From Branchiostoma belcheri (taxonomy: Eukaryota; Chordata; Leptocardii; Amphioxiformes; Branchiostomatidae): a DNA stretch of 64,000 bases. Positions within the stretch are counted from its first letter, which is position 1. Every line of letters begins with the position of its first letter. The notes beneath the pieces are model-generated. The model did no database searches, was not told where the DNA came from, and was given only the letters and a program-made list of their open reading frames with translations. The stretch is taken from positions 1,656,393 to 1,720,392 of the forward strand of contig NW_017804054.1 of assembly GCF_001625305.1 (NCBI RefSeq), given 5' to 3'. The position numbers and the translations under genes were made by a program. This document shows, in pieces, positions 50,340 through 60,430 of the stretch.

Positions 50340-50790
50340 TTAGCAAAGTGTGCATAATCGATTCCTGGTTGTGGAAGGAAGATGCCGCTGTACTCTTGTT
50401 TTAAATGACTGGAGGTAATTGTCAGCTATCAGGCCGATCACGTTGTCTGGGAGACTGTTCCAGATGTGTACTGCAGTATGTATGAAACTTCTGCCGGTGG
50501 AGTGAGTTCTAGAGACTGGCCCAATAAGGGTATGTTTTTCAGTGGATTGACTGTTGCGAGTTGCGTTGCGAGTTGTGTCTTATGATTGTGCATGGTTGGG
50601 GAAGCATCTTTTTCAGGTCTGGTGGTTATGTGAACATGTGCATTTTGTAGATCAGAGAAACAGCGGCAAACTGACGTCTGTGGATTAATATTAGTGATGG
50701 GATGATCAGCTCAGTTCTTGTGACGCATCAATATCCTCGTGTTCATTCTATATCTGTATTGTATATCCGGTAGAACGACCCTTTCGCGTA
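50340..50790 (-). pseudogene. LINE reverse-transcriptase ORF, C-terminal remnant
   Basis: The minus strand encodes ...SFIHTAVHIWNSLPDN..., then a segment with FKTRVQRHLP, and stops at TAA (50342-50340). The WNSLP...FK.R pattern near the end of the protein is typical of the C-terminal end of non-LTR retrotransposon ORF2 (Jockey/CR1/RTE-like groups). Upstream the frame continues as PPDLKKMLP and SRTHSTGRS but is broken by several stops. The catalytic reverse-transcriptase core is absent. It is a dead, 5'-truncated copy. Confidence 0.75.
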
Positions 50791-51634
50791 AGGCTTCAGA
50801 TTAAAACCCTTTTTGGTGCAGCTGGCTATACTAAATCAATCAACCTATCCTGCAACAAGTAATCCCTGCACACCTAAGTTCAGGCGTTGTTCAAAGTACA
50901 TCCGATGAGTGTGATCCTACACTCATAGGTCACCTCACCGTTAAGACCGAGGGTTGCAGTATTCTATTTGCATTTAATAGGAAAGTTGTGATGGCGCTGC
51001 TTTCCTGAGAAGGATTCTAACTGCAAATTTCCAAATTTCAACTTTCAATTCACGAAAAGGGTGAAGCATTGACCCATACCCATATAATTTCCACAATGTG
51101 AAGCCAAAACTACCAAACTAAGGCTCTTCTTGAAACATTATTCTATAAATTCTAAGTATATATGCTACAATATATTTCTGCACACTTGTTCATGTACTTC
51201 TACGTGTAGCTAGAACCTTGCAGTTGCTGTAGACCAATGAATAGCCATGAGTGGTACAACCCGGGCTGTTTACATTAGCACATTATAAGAAAAAAGAAAG
51301 AAAAAGGAGCCCTTAATTTTACTCTCACGATTTATTAGATAAACATAAATAAGTGTCCGCATATAGTATATACATATAGAAGTATTAATTGTAAACCAGA
51401 TACGACTAACACATTCATTGACTTCGTCAATCATTGTCAGCTATATTCTCAAATATCCCGGACCTCAGGTACTGACAAAGTTCACTGTGTGTCTCGTCTG
51501 TGTGCAGCAATATTCATATTCCGATGATAAAATTGTATACATAACTATATGCAATCAGTTGACACTTTCTTTTCATTCCTCTCGAAATATAACTTGTACA
51601 TGGCCTTTCTCTACACCTTGATATTTGATTCCAA
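50791..51634. other. Gene-free stretch
   Basis: No gene or clear repeat beyond the LINE remnant to its left. Confidence 0.5.
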
Positions 51635-51914
51635 ATTTTAAATCATGACACACTTCATAGATTTTAAATCATGACACACTTCATAGATTTTAAATCATGA
51701 CACACTTCATAGATTTTAAATCATGACATGACACACTTCATAGATTTTAAATCATGACATGACACACTTCATAGATTTTAAATCATGACATGACACACTT
51801 CATAGATTTTAAATCATGACATGACACACTTCATAGATTTTAAATCATGACACACTGCAAAAATGTTAAATCATGACACACCTCATATATTTTAAATCAT
51901 GGCACACTATATAG
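51635..51914. repeat. Minisatellite, ten units of 26 or 31 bp
   Basis: The unit ATTTTAAATCATGACACACT plus TCATAG (26 bp) occurs in units 1-3 and, diverged, in units 8-10. Units 4-7 (51713-51836) are 31 bp because CATGA is duplicated inside each. The last three units decay. There are no spacers, so it is not CRISPR-like. Confidence 0.95.
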
Positions 51915-54069
51915 ATTTTCAAGAACACAAGTGATAATTGATAACGTACATGACTTACATCAAGACATCGGTAAGTAATCTGTCATGTGTGCATTGTGGT
52001 GTAATGTGCTAATTTCTTTATTGTACGTCTATTGCAAAAACACAAACCCCAAAAATACGTGTTCACAGCTTCATTGATAAAGTCTAGAAATACTGAAAAT
52101 TATCCAACCTATCAAAGATGATATGATTGTCGTCAACTACAGCACTGATCTATCATTAATATGACGTATTATCTACATTCTACACTTTAAAATAAAGTCA
52201 ACGTTACCTATTGTTTAACAGTCGTTTCACCAACACTGGTACCTGATCCATCAGTGACCGTTTATATTTCCTCACATGGCCATGAATAACTTATATTAAA
52301 TAATACCATACATAGGACCACTAGGACATGTATACAACACCATTGTACAGTATGCAATATTGCTAAACTCATTATAATAACATTCATTTCATTTATTTTT
52401 GTAATATCTTCTTTTACTACATCTATATACAAGACATACATTAAGACCCATCAAAGCACTACAATATACTAAATCTTTCCACGGTAAACTAGACACATAC
52501 CTTTAATCATTCTTGAATAATTTTCACGTTTTGAATAAGCATATATACAACAAAACTATTACTGATATCATCTTGAAATACATTTTTAGAGATACAAGCT
52601 TTGACTTCTAATCCAACAAAAACGATTATCTTATTGATATGAATACTTTACTAAACCGTGTTGTTACTTTTCAGCGTACTTTAATTTTTTGTTTTCACTA
52701 AAAACCATCAGTAGTATTAGTAGATCATTGCTTGTACATTATTGTCGTCCATGTATGAACAACTATAACTTGATTCATCAATTAAATCTTAGTAATAGGC
52801 AAATATAATCAAGATTATGCTCAAATCCTTAACGCTCAAAAATAATGGAGGATTTTAAAGTGTTGTACAGTTGGTCCACGTAAAATCTGTAGGTCCACTT
52901 TTCTCATAATTTTGTTTTAAAGTGTCAATAATCTGTTGAATTCTTTTATCATTTGATACAAGGAGTGCCCTTATGATTAAAGGACTTAACTTTTTTCCTG
53001 CTTCGCCGCTCGCACTGATCTTTGAAAAATGGCATCTCATCTCGTTTGAGGTTCCACCAGGGGCAATCTGAGCCGGACGGGTTAACCACTTTCGAAATTC
53101 TCTGGCGGCCAACCGGAAAATTGATGGCTACTCCGGCTCTGCGCACCGGCGTCTAGTCAAATTTTTGATGCACCAATGATTTTCAACATGGGAGCGTGTG
53201 ATCTATTTCCACCTTTTTTACTTACATACATGTATATACAATCCTCTACCACAATGGAATTTGATATTCCAATTGTGATTGGTACGTTTTCTGCATTTAC
53301 AGACCGGAGGTAAAGGTGGTCATTCCATAATTCTTATATAATTTATAATCATTATACCGAAGACCACTCGCCTAGTGATTTTTTTCAATTTTTTTTTATT
53401 CCGATGTTTTATTTACAAAGTGGCGCTGCACTCAAGTTGAGCAACTTATTTTGCCAGTGCCACAAAAAATTTTTTTAAACATTCCGGTGAACTAAGCTAC
53501 GCATCTTTCCAAACATCTAGAATAATGTTTGAAACTTCTTGACTACAATCTATTGAGCCTTTGGCACTTTCCTTCTACAAAGACTATTCAAAATCATAAT
53601 ATAGGCTTTTGTCTCCATGGTGTTGTGTTTATCCAACTTGCCTGAACAATTCTAAAAACCTTATTAAGTTTCATTTGTTTAGATATAGTGTTGTAGAGGA
53701 AAAAAGTAAATTGCTCTGTCATCCGTACTCTCTATGTACAAGTCGTAGTTCAAAATACATTATTTACATGTCTTAATGATTATCCGTCACAAATAATGAG
53801 GCAGTGTCGGTCTACCTGTAGGTTATATTCCCTTTATACATAGTTTCAAATATGTAATTTCATCTGTCATAATTCCAACGGTTAGCCAAGACCGTCAGAG
53901 GTATCTCTGTAAAATATCAGAGAGATAATCCGAATTTCCTGATATATTATTTTTTTTGTCTGCCTGCGTCTATAATATGCATTGTCCTCCCTGGCATCCG
54001 TCCAACAGACCAACTGCCTGCTGGCTCAGTCGGTTTCTGAAATATAACTTAATGTGTCTGTCCTTTTGG
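51915..54069. other. Gene-free, AT-rich stretch
   Basis: A minus-strand frame at 53112-52855 is open for 85 codons but begins without an ATG and has no recognised domain. It sits beside a short CG-rich patch (53090-53155). No gene is supported. Confidence 0.4.
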
Positions 54070-54174
54070 AATCTGTAGGTTGGGAATCCCCACACACACG
54101 CTATTACTCAACAGTACGGACACACAAGCAATAACACACAAGCATACTAAAAACAATACCTCGCGGAGGTAAAT
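54070..54174 (+). mobile_element. Hairpin-ended repeat fragment
   Basis: A CA-rich stretch with ACACACAAGCA motifs leads to AAAAACAATACCTCGCGGAG and GTAA, the same hairpin terminus as the elements at 12597 and 24157. Only the right end is recognisable. Confidence 0.5.
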
Positions 54175-54367
54175 AGAACGATTAATTTTAAGATATCTGC
54201 TAAATGCAGCATGAGTAATCCTCGAGTTATGCACGTTTCATATGTCCAGGGTTCAATACAATTTTCTTGAGAAGACCTGGATAACACCAAATGTTTGAGA
54301 TGATTTTAGGGTTACCGTAAAAGGTGGAATTATGAGAGTTACCGATATATTCTTACAGAAACGATAA

Positions 54368-54581
54368 CTAGACAGTGCTGACAGTCTGTTCTATGACTGT
54401 GCCGTTGTTGAGCCGGTCTTCCAGCTGTACCTTGTACAACACGCGCGGCGGCGTGTCCTTGTATGTATTCCTCTTCTTCAGATTCTTCTTGGTGACTTTC
54501 TGCTTCAGGTAGATGTATGCGAGCCGCGCTCTCACCCGAGGGTTGCGTCGTTCGGAGATATCCTTTAAGTCCGGAGGTGGC
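54368..54581 (-). CDS. Terminal coding exon of an unrecognised gene
   Basis: On the minus strand the acceptor TTTTATGTGTATTCCAG precedes one base that completes a split codon, then 70 codons and a TAG stop (54370-54368). Codon choice (AAG, CTG, GTC, ATC, TAC) matches the receptor exons and is unlike the surrounding non-coding DNA. The peptide starts PPPDLKDISERRNPRVRARL, is very basic in the middle (KQKVTKKNLKKR) and ends NNGTVIEQTVSTV with one N-glycosylation-type motif. I do not recognise the family. It lies about 2.3 kb beyond the stop of receptor gene 2 on the same strand. It could belong to a separate gene starting near 56.3-56.9 kb or, less likely, to an alternative 3' end of receptor 2. 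Confidence 0.5.
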
Positions 54582-54684
54582 CTGGAATACACATAAAACA
54601 CCACTCTGTTACTAACTTTACATCTTTACTGTGCCATGAATTCAAGTCATATACATGTGACACATCGTGTACAACCGACCATGT

Positions 54685-54910
54685 CACCAAGGTTCCTCTA
54701 CTACCAAGTAATTACTTTGCCAAGAAGGTTATGTTTTCCGTAGTGTTTGTCCGTTTGTCTGTGAACAGCATAACTCAAGAAGATTTATATAGATTGTCAT
54801 GAAACTCAAGTTGGTTGGTGGGTAAGTCTTGATGAGACCGAGACCTAAACATGATTAGATTTTAAACCCCCTGACTGCTTTCGTTGGTACTGCAGCAGAA
54901 CTTCCGGGAA
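54685..54910 (-). mobile_element. Hairpin-ended, Helentron/pearl-like element, copy 3
   Basis: The minus strand reads CCGGAAGTTCTGCTGCAGTA, then CCACCAACCAACTTGAGTTT, TGAGTTATGCTGTTCACAGA and a decayed hairpin CATAACCTTCTTGGCAAAGT. This is the same order as copies 1 and 2, more diverged. It lies upstream of the terminal exon at 54581, in what would be its intron. Confidence 0.55.
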
Positions 54911-55869
54911 GTACTAGAATAGCCTTGTTGTTAAGATAATGCTGTCATTGAGAGGAGAATATGATAAGCTGACATAATCCATGAAGGAAAGGAAATGAGG
55001 ATCTTATTTTCATATCAATGACAAAAATGTATCATTTCGTCAGTCGGGACGGTTAACATCATTTGGCGAAGGTATGTTATCGTGGAACTCTTGTTCCAGA
55101 TTGATGTTAGTGCAGGGCATGACCAATGCTCTTAACTATTCGTAGCGGATGTGTATCTAAGTTAAATACTGCACCAGGGGTAAGGTGATGTGGCACTAAT
55201 ATCTCCAAAATGAAGGAACCACCATAAATACGGATTGGGGTCATGGAATCACCGGCACAGGAGACGACACCTTAGTAAAGTATGGCAGTAATTTGTAGAT
55301 GAATAATCTCTCGGGAAAATCTTGGACGAGTTTTACCTCGATTTCCTTCTGAAATCTGTGCCACATACCCGTAAATTAGATTTTATGAATTGCAGGTATC
55401 TAATGATCTGACCTTTTATTTTCTAATACATCTTGGGTTTGATCTAAGGTTATTAGAATCGGTTTGCTTTTATCAGGCCCGCCACTTCAAAATGATAATT
55501 TGCAGCGATATCCAGTTATTTATAAGGTATTGTGCGTAATGTGCTATCATTTTCAGCAGTCGCAGTGAGGTTACAGTACACTATTCTATACTGATCTCAA
55601 TCTCAAATAAAACTAGCATCCCATTTGTCCAGTATCCCCTGCGCTGATGACAACAGGATTTAAATTTAACGATCGCGTCAACGTGGCGCCTTCGGGTGTA
55701 AAGGAAACGGGGTGATCCTAACAGGATTATCTGAAAGGATTTCAAACTAATCTCATTTGACCTTTCGGTCTGATCATGACATGTAAGCTGGATATATATT
55801 AGAGAGGACTAAGGTTGAAATATAATATCCTAAATCGTCAATCCTTAGCCTCACACGTGTCAACAGAGA
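54911..55869. other. Gene-free stretch
   Basis: Probably intronic for the exon at 54581-54368. No conserved motif or repeat was recognised. Confidence 0.4.
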
Positions 55870-56150
55870 CACTGTGGCGTCTGCATGGTGGCGTAGTGGT
55901 ATGGCGTTCGACTTTGAAACGGTGAGACCCGGGTTCGATCCTGAGTTGTACCCGGGACATGTCTGAACATGCGCCCCAACGTTGTGCCCCTGGGAAAGGC
56001 ACTTTACACGACATTCCTTACTCCTCCCAGGTGTGAATGGGTACCTAACTTGGGTTGGGGAAAGTCGTATTGAGGTCACATGGTGGTGCCGAATGGCAGC
56101 AGAGACCCTTTTGACAGTTCCACAAAAAAATGTGCAGCAAATATGTTATA
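55870..56150 (+). mobile_element. tRNA-derived SINE, copy 1
   Basis: The head is tRNA-like. It has an A box (TGGCGTAGTGG, 55889-55899) and a B box (GGTTCGATCC, 55932-55941), spaced as in an RNA polymerase III promoter, but the stems are imperfect, so it is not a functional tRNA. The body (TGCCCCTGGGAAAGGCACTT, TACACGAC, GGTGTGAATGGGTACC) is shared with the SINE at 58755. The right end is uncertain; it may extend to about 56240. Confidence 0.8.
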
Positions 56151-56276
56151 TATATGATGTGTACTAGCCCCGCATCAATTTGGCGCTATGAAAGGCTGCG
56201 ATTGCACGGGTAATGTTTGACCAATAAACCATTGATTAAGCCCGGATATATATAAATTAAGGAGTACAATTCTCAC

Positions 56277-56333
56277 CACGACGAAGTTCTTCCTATCCCG
56301 GCATTCCTTTCGCCGACCTCTGATGTTGTACAT
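56277..56333 (-). CDS. Candidate small or first exon, unrecognised
   Basis: The minus strand carries ATG followed by 18 more codons (MYNIRGRRKECRDRKNFVV) and a strong donor, GTG/GTGAGA. The frame has a stop just upstream of the ATG. Codon choice looks coding, and an NRF1-like GCGCATGTGC lies about 50 bases upstream. It ends in phase 0, while the exon at 54581 needs two leftover bases, so the two do not join directly in this frame. An alternative acceptor (ACATCAG at about 56320) is possible. Confidence 0.25.
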
Positions 56334-56769
56334 GTGGAATGATCAGAGGATGGGGTAGGGGCGGCGAGGATGGCTCCTGCGCATGTGCGGAGCTCCAGAT
56401 CATCAGGGCGGTGTAGTCTGCAACCGTTCATCGTCTGTATAGCCACGGATCTTTAAAACAATAACAATAAATTAGAATTGGATATAGAACGTCAATATGT
56501 AATCCTGACTTGACGGCGACATTTTTCTCGTCAGTCAGTTATAGAATTCACTCTTGTTTAATAAATTTTTCTGTAATGCAGCAGATATGCAAGTAATTTA
56601 AACAATCATGCTTGTAAAAGTTTTATCACTGCAGCACCCTGTTATGCGGGGATTGTTAGTATTCATGTAGTCGTTAGTATTCATGTAGTCGTTAGCCTCC
56701 TTCGCAGACTTGTTGGGCGTCGGCGTTATTTCTTTCTGTGATCGACGCGAGCAATATGCCGCGGTGGGA

Positions 56770-56859
56770 CGATTTTGCTACCGAGGGAGTTTTTTGCCGT
56801 GGAGAGAAGGTTTTGCGCTTCTTCTCTCCACGGCAAAAACTCCCGCGGCAGCAAAATCG
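56770..56859. repeat. Long hairpin in the 3' untranslated region of receptor gene 2
   Basis: Arms of about 39-40 bp (56770-56809 and 56821-56859) pair with a few mismatches around an 11-base loop. The core TTTTTGCCGTGGAGAGAAG is perfect. On the minus strand it begins 20 bases after the TAG stop of receptor gene 2. Confidence 0.85.
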
Positions 56860-56879
56860 GAAACGTAAAGAAAGTTTGT

Positions 56880-59437
56880 CTACCTCCCCAATCCAGTTGC
56901 ACTGGAGCGGCTCAGGGTGTAGCGCAGTGCGTTTCTCTCCGAGAAGTTGATGGTGGTCTGCTTGCCTCTGGTCAGGCCGACTTCTTTCTTCTTCAGCGGG
57001 CAGCCGAACAGCTTCATCAGGTCATTCTACAGGCATTAGGAGTAACATTTGGAATTGATATACCGTATCTTTTATTTATATCTGATGCACTGTATGTATA
57101 TCATTCTTCACATATCATTAAACACCAGTCCCTAGAGCTCAGAGTAGTGCTGTGTACCTAAACCGACGTTCAGGTCTAGGTCCAGATTTAAGTCTCGAGG
57201 TCTAGATAGGTTCAGGTCCGGACATGCAAGTCTGGACCTAAACCCAGGGCATATATACAAAATACGTGACTTCTCAGTTAACATTTTCCAACGGAAAATG
57301 GGGCATCTTAACCCGCAAATTTTTGTAGCGAGCACTGCGCTACCAGGGTTTAGAAGCAAGATATGTTGTTTGCGGGGCACGTCTGGGCAAAACTGTGGCC
57401 ACATAATATACGGAGGCTGACACTTGACGATGCCCATAGCAATGTTTTCTTTCATTTTGCAGCGCAACTTTTTTTTACTATTGAATGTTTCAGCAGGCTC
57501 AGAGCTGAGAGTGATTGCAGGCAATACATTGAAATATTTTATTGCGACAGTCTCATTGCTAGTAGCAAATTTTCCTGTGGGTGGTTGTATGAGTGACACG
57601 CGTATCTAGAATGTTCTTTGGAAGTATAAAAATTGAATTATTAATAGAACAATGAGCAAGACCCGACTATAAAAGTTACCAAAATACTACAGAAATTGAC
57701 TGACGTTAGTAATTCAGTTGAAAATATCATGGGTTGTCCAAATGAGACTGGCTTTTTTTGAATTAATATTTCATATCTTCTATCTATATCACTGTATCTA
57801 TATCATTTTTCACATATTATAAACAGCAGTGCTGTAGAGCTCAGAGTGATTGCAGGATATACTTAGAAGGAGGCGATACATTGAAATATTTTATTGCGAC
57901 AGTCTCACTGCTAGTAGGTGGTCGGTTTCAGAGTTCTGTAGTAGCGAATTCTCATGTTGGTGCTTGTATGAGTGACACGGGTATTTAGAATGTTCTTTGG
58001 AAGTTATCTAAATTTAATTTTTAATAGAAAAGTGAGCAAGTCACGACTATAAAAGCTACTGAAATACTAACAAAATTGACTGACATTATTCATTCAGTTG
58101 AAAATATCATGGATTGTCCAAAGAGAAACTGTTTTTTTCTTACTTATAGATAACAGGCGAAGCAAGGAGAGACAATTTAAAGATGATAGTAAGGCAAAAA
58201 AGAATCGGGTGGGTGCATTTGGCTAGCACTAGAAGGACATTGCTGCTACCAATATTGTGTCAGTCCCATGGCTTTCTATATGTGGCGTCACACTGTCAGC
58301 CACATTACTGAAACTGACATTTTAAATTAAAGCAGTAAAATATGATCCTTCTTCAGTGGAAATGTTTTCCAGATATATTGGTTCTTGCCTTAAATGGCCT
58401 TGTTTGACATTTTACGCTTCGTTACAAATTACATTAGATGGTTTTACTATGTGTGTGGAAACGAGAGTGGCGCCATCCCTTTAGGCTTTACGTTTCTTAT
58501 CATGGCCAGTAAAATCAGACCATTGTTACACTTTTCGACCACAACTGAATTGCCACTTCTTGTAAAAATTCGTCAATTACTGAGGTGTTATACGGCTTAG
58601 GATAGCCCACGAACTGATTTATGAAAAATGGGGATGCATAAAGACCAGGCAAAGCTTTATAGAAAGTTCTAAGATCGATACCTCAACCTTGATCACATGA
58701 AAAGCGATAGACGTTCGTTTCAGTTCCCACGAGATCTGCATCTGGTGACACATTAGTGGGGTCGTGTGGCGTAAATGGTAGCATGATCGGCTCAGAACCA
58801 AGAGGTCGCGAGTTCAAATCCAACCAATGTCATATTGTGCCCTCGGGAAATGCACTTTACACAACTTTCCTCACTAAACTCAAGTGAAAATGAGTATTGC
58901 CTTGTCCTGTGTATGTTCTCTGACCAAATTTTAAACCAATTGTCTGAGCCGCCTTTGGCCGATTTGGGCCCGATTGCTCATACACTAGCTATCAGACCTT
59001 CTAATCTTCTCTGTGTTGGGAAATAATTAGTTTTCGTCCTTAATTTATCGGCTTTAGTCCAGTTACAATTATAAAATATAATGTCTAGACATGCCAACAT
59101 CCTAGAAGCGCCCTGTGCAGCAACTGTCTTGGTTGCGGCATAAAATAAGTTGATAACTTGGGGGTGCCTTCAACATGTCTAATAATGAAATGTTGGAATA
59201 AAAAAGCAACAAAAAAAAAAACCTCACTCTGAACTTGTCGTTCATGAAGCTGTAGACGATGGGGTTCATGAAGCTGTTGGACATGGCCAGCCAGTATGCG
59301 CAGAAGTACAGCACCAGCGCCATATACTTGTTCCACACGAGCACCTCAGACTTGAAGTGCAGGATCAGGGTGAAGAGGTGGATCGGCAGCCAGCAGATGG
59401 CAAACATCAGCACCACAATGCAAAGCATCTTGATGGT
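56880..59437 (-). CDS. Neuropeptide-type GPCR, last two exons (partial gene)
   Basis: Two exons of a second rhodopsin-class receptor. Exon 59437-59228 (70 codons, phase 0 at both ends; acceptor TTTCTTTCAG, donor AGA/GTGAGG) encodes TIKMLCIVVL, then CWLPIH of TM6, the third extracellular loop, and TM7 with NPIVY and SFMNDKFR. After a 2.2-kb intron, exon 57026-56880 (acceptor CCTGTAG) continues in frame as NDLMKLFGCPLKKKEV, completing helix 8 with a likely palmitoylated cysteine. A serine-rich tail follows, and the stop is TAG at 56882-56880. CWLP and WLAMSNS..NPIVY place it among tachykinin-, NPY/RYamide-, leucokinin- or NPFF-type receptors; the subfamily and ligand cannot be fixed. Its introns lie before TM6 and after TM7, where receptor gene 1 has none, so the two are not recent duplicates. 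TM1-TM5 exons are not recognisable up to 64000. ATTAAA on the minus strand near 56557 could serve polyadenylation. Confidence 0.82.
57047..58125. repeat. Tandem duplication in the intron of receptor gene 2
   Basis: Unit 1 is 57047-57140 plus about 57490-57760; unit 2 is about 57760-58125. Shared blocks include TACATTGAAATATTTTATTG, GAATGTTCTTTGGAAGT, GAGCAAG and AATATCATGG. Unit 1 is split by about 350 bp of unrelated sequence (57141-57489) bounded by GAGCTCAGAGTAG and GAGCTGAGAGTGA. Confidence 0.8.
58755..58925 (+). mobile_element. tRNA-derived SINE, copy 2
   Basis: A box TGGCGTAAATGG (58767-58778), B box GAGTTCAAATCC (58810-58821), then the shared body TGTGCCCTCGGGAAATGCAC and TTTACACAACTTTCCTCACT. 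It lies in the 2.2-kb intron of receptor gene 2 in antisense orientation to it. Its 3' limit overlaps the start of the duplicated segment at 58921. Confidence 0.8.
58921..59127. repeat. 200-bp direct repeat, copy A (copy B at 60431-60630)
   Basis: Matches 60431-60630 almost throughout (TTGTCTGAGCCGCCTT, GGCCGATTTGGGCCCGATTG, ATCCTAGAAGCGCCCTGTGC), with a 7-bp insertion. The two copies flank the TM6-TM7 exon of receptor gene 2. Confidence 0.9.
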
Positions 59438-60136
59438 CTGAAAGAAATGACAATGTTTGTTAGATAATGAAAATTGAGCCGTTCTCCAACTCAGGAAAAA
59501 TGACTCGCCAGGAATTTTTAATCAAACCACTCGGTCTTCATCAGCTTTCTGACCCGAGTGCTGTAGACACGTGACTTTTACCCTCGTGTGACGTCAGCAC
59601 TGGTTCAAAGTTCGTCGGTACCCCCCCCCCCAACCGTGACGGTTCAGCGAAGATTGATATGCCCGGATGTAAATGCCTTCCCTCACTCCTATCGCAGAAT
59701 AATCACGTTCTATGTCCAAGATGTTAACCCCTCCCAGTGAGACAGTGTGGCCTGGAGACTGGATATGAATATGTTGTAAAAACTTCTGAAATCGAATTCA
59801 GGTCGAAAATTCCTGGTGAGTTTCTTGCGTTGGAGAACAATTTAACTTTCATTATGTATTTTGCCAACTCATATATATGAACATTCATCCTAGTATGCTT
59901 GTTGAATAATGTTCTCAAGGACTTAAGCTCGGACCGGATCATCGTTAGAAATATTTGAGCTTTGCATCTGCAGTTGTTGTACTTATCATGCTGCACCCGT
60001 ATCCGTAGTGCAGTCTTCCTTCATTTCCACGCCAACTTTCATCTGAGGAGCGCTCAGAGATTTCTCGCTGCCGTAACAGGGCTCTGTAGGGCAATTACGT
60101 TTTCACCAAGTTTGATTAGATAACTTTCTCAACACA
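59438..60136. other. Probable intron sequence, no gene seen
   Basis: Upstream of the TM6-TM7 exon on the minus strand. Contains a run of eleven Cs near 59621. No other receptor exon is recognisable. Confidence 0.5.
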
Positions 60137-60147
60137 AGGTTAGGACT

Positions 60148-60420
60148 AACCTTGTATCCAGTTTATCGTGGTTGGGGCAGGCTGTCTTTGGGGCTCTAAT
60201 AGTTTTCCCCCGCCCGATACAGCAGGCCGCCCGGGAGTTTTACGCTAATAGAGTTTTGCACGCCGGGAGGTTGATTTACCCCACCACAATCGTAGTGGGC
60301 CAAATCAAGCTCCCACCGTGAAAAACCTACCAGGGGAAACTAGCCAAGGCGGGCGGGGAATTACTCCTTCAACAGCCCCGACGAAAACCAACCCCACCAC
60401 GGTAGACTGGATACCAGGTT
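60148..60420. mobile_element. Foldback element with perfect 11-bp target duplication
   Basis: Terminal inverted repeats of about 30 bp (AACCTTGTATCCAG at the left, CTGGATACCAGGTT at the right) continue inward as an interrupted palindrome (CCCCCGCCCG with CGGGCGGGG; TACCCCACCAC with GTAGTGGG). It is flanked by AGGTTAGGACT at 60137-60147 and 60421-60431, an exact 11-bp direct repeat. No coding capacity. The duplication length would suit a Mutator-like or other long-duplication element, which is inference. Confidence 0.88.
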
Positions 60421-60430
60421 AGGTTAGGAC

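Noticed and set aside
51635..51914. Regular direct repeats resembling a CRISPR array
   Set aside because: Units are directly adjacent without unique spacers, and the host is an animal.
55880..55955. A possible tRNA gene with A and B boxes
   Set aside because: Stem pairing is imperfect and the sequence runs into a body shared with another SINE, so it is a SINE head.
54368..56333. Joining the 56277 exon directly to the 54581 exon
   Set aside because: Phases do not match: the first ends in phase 0 and the second needs two preceding bases.
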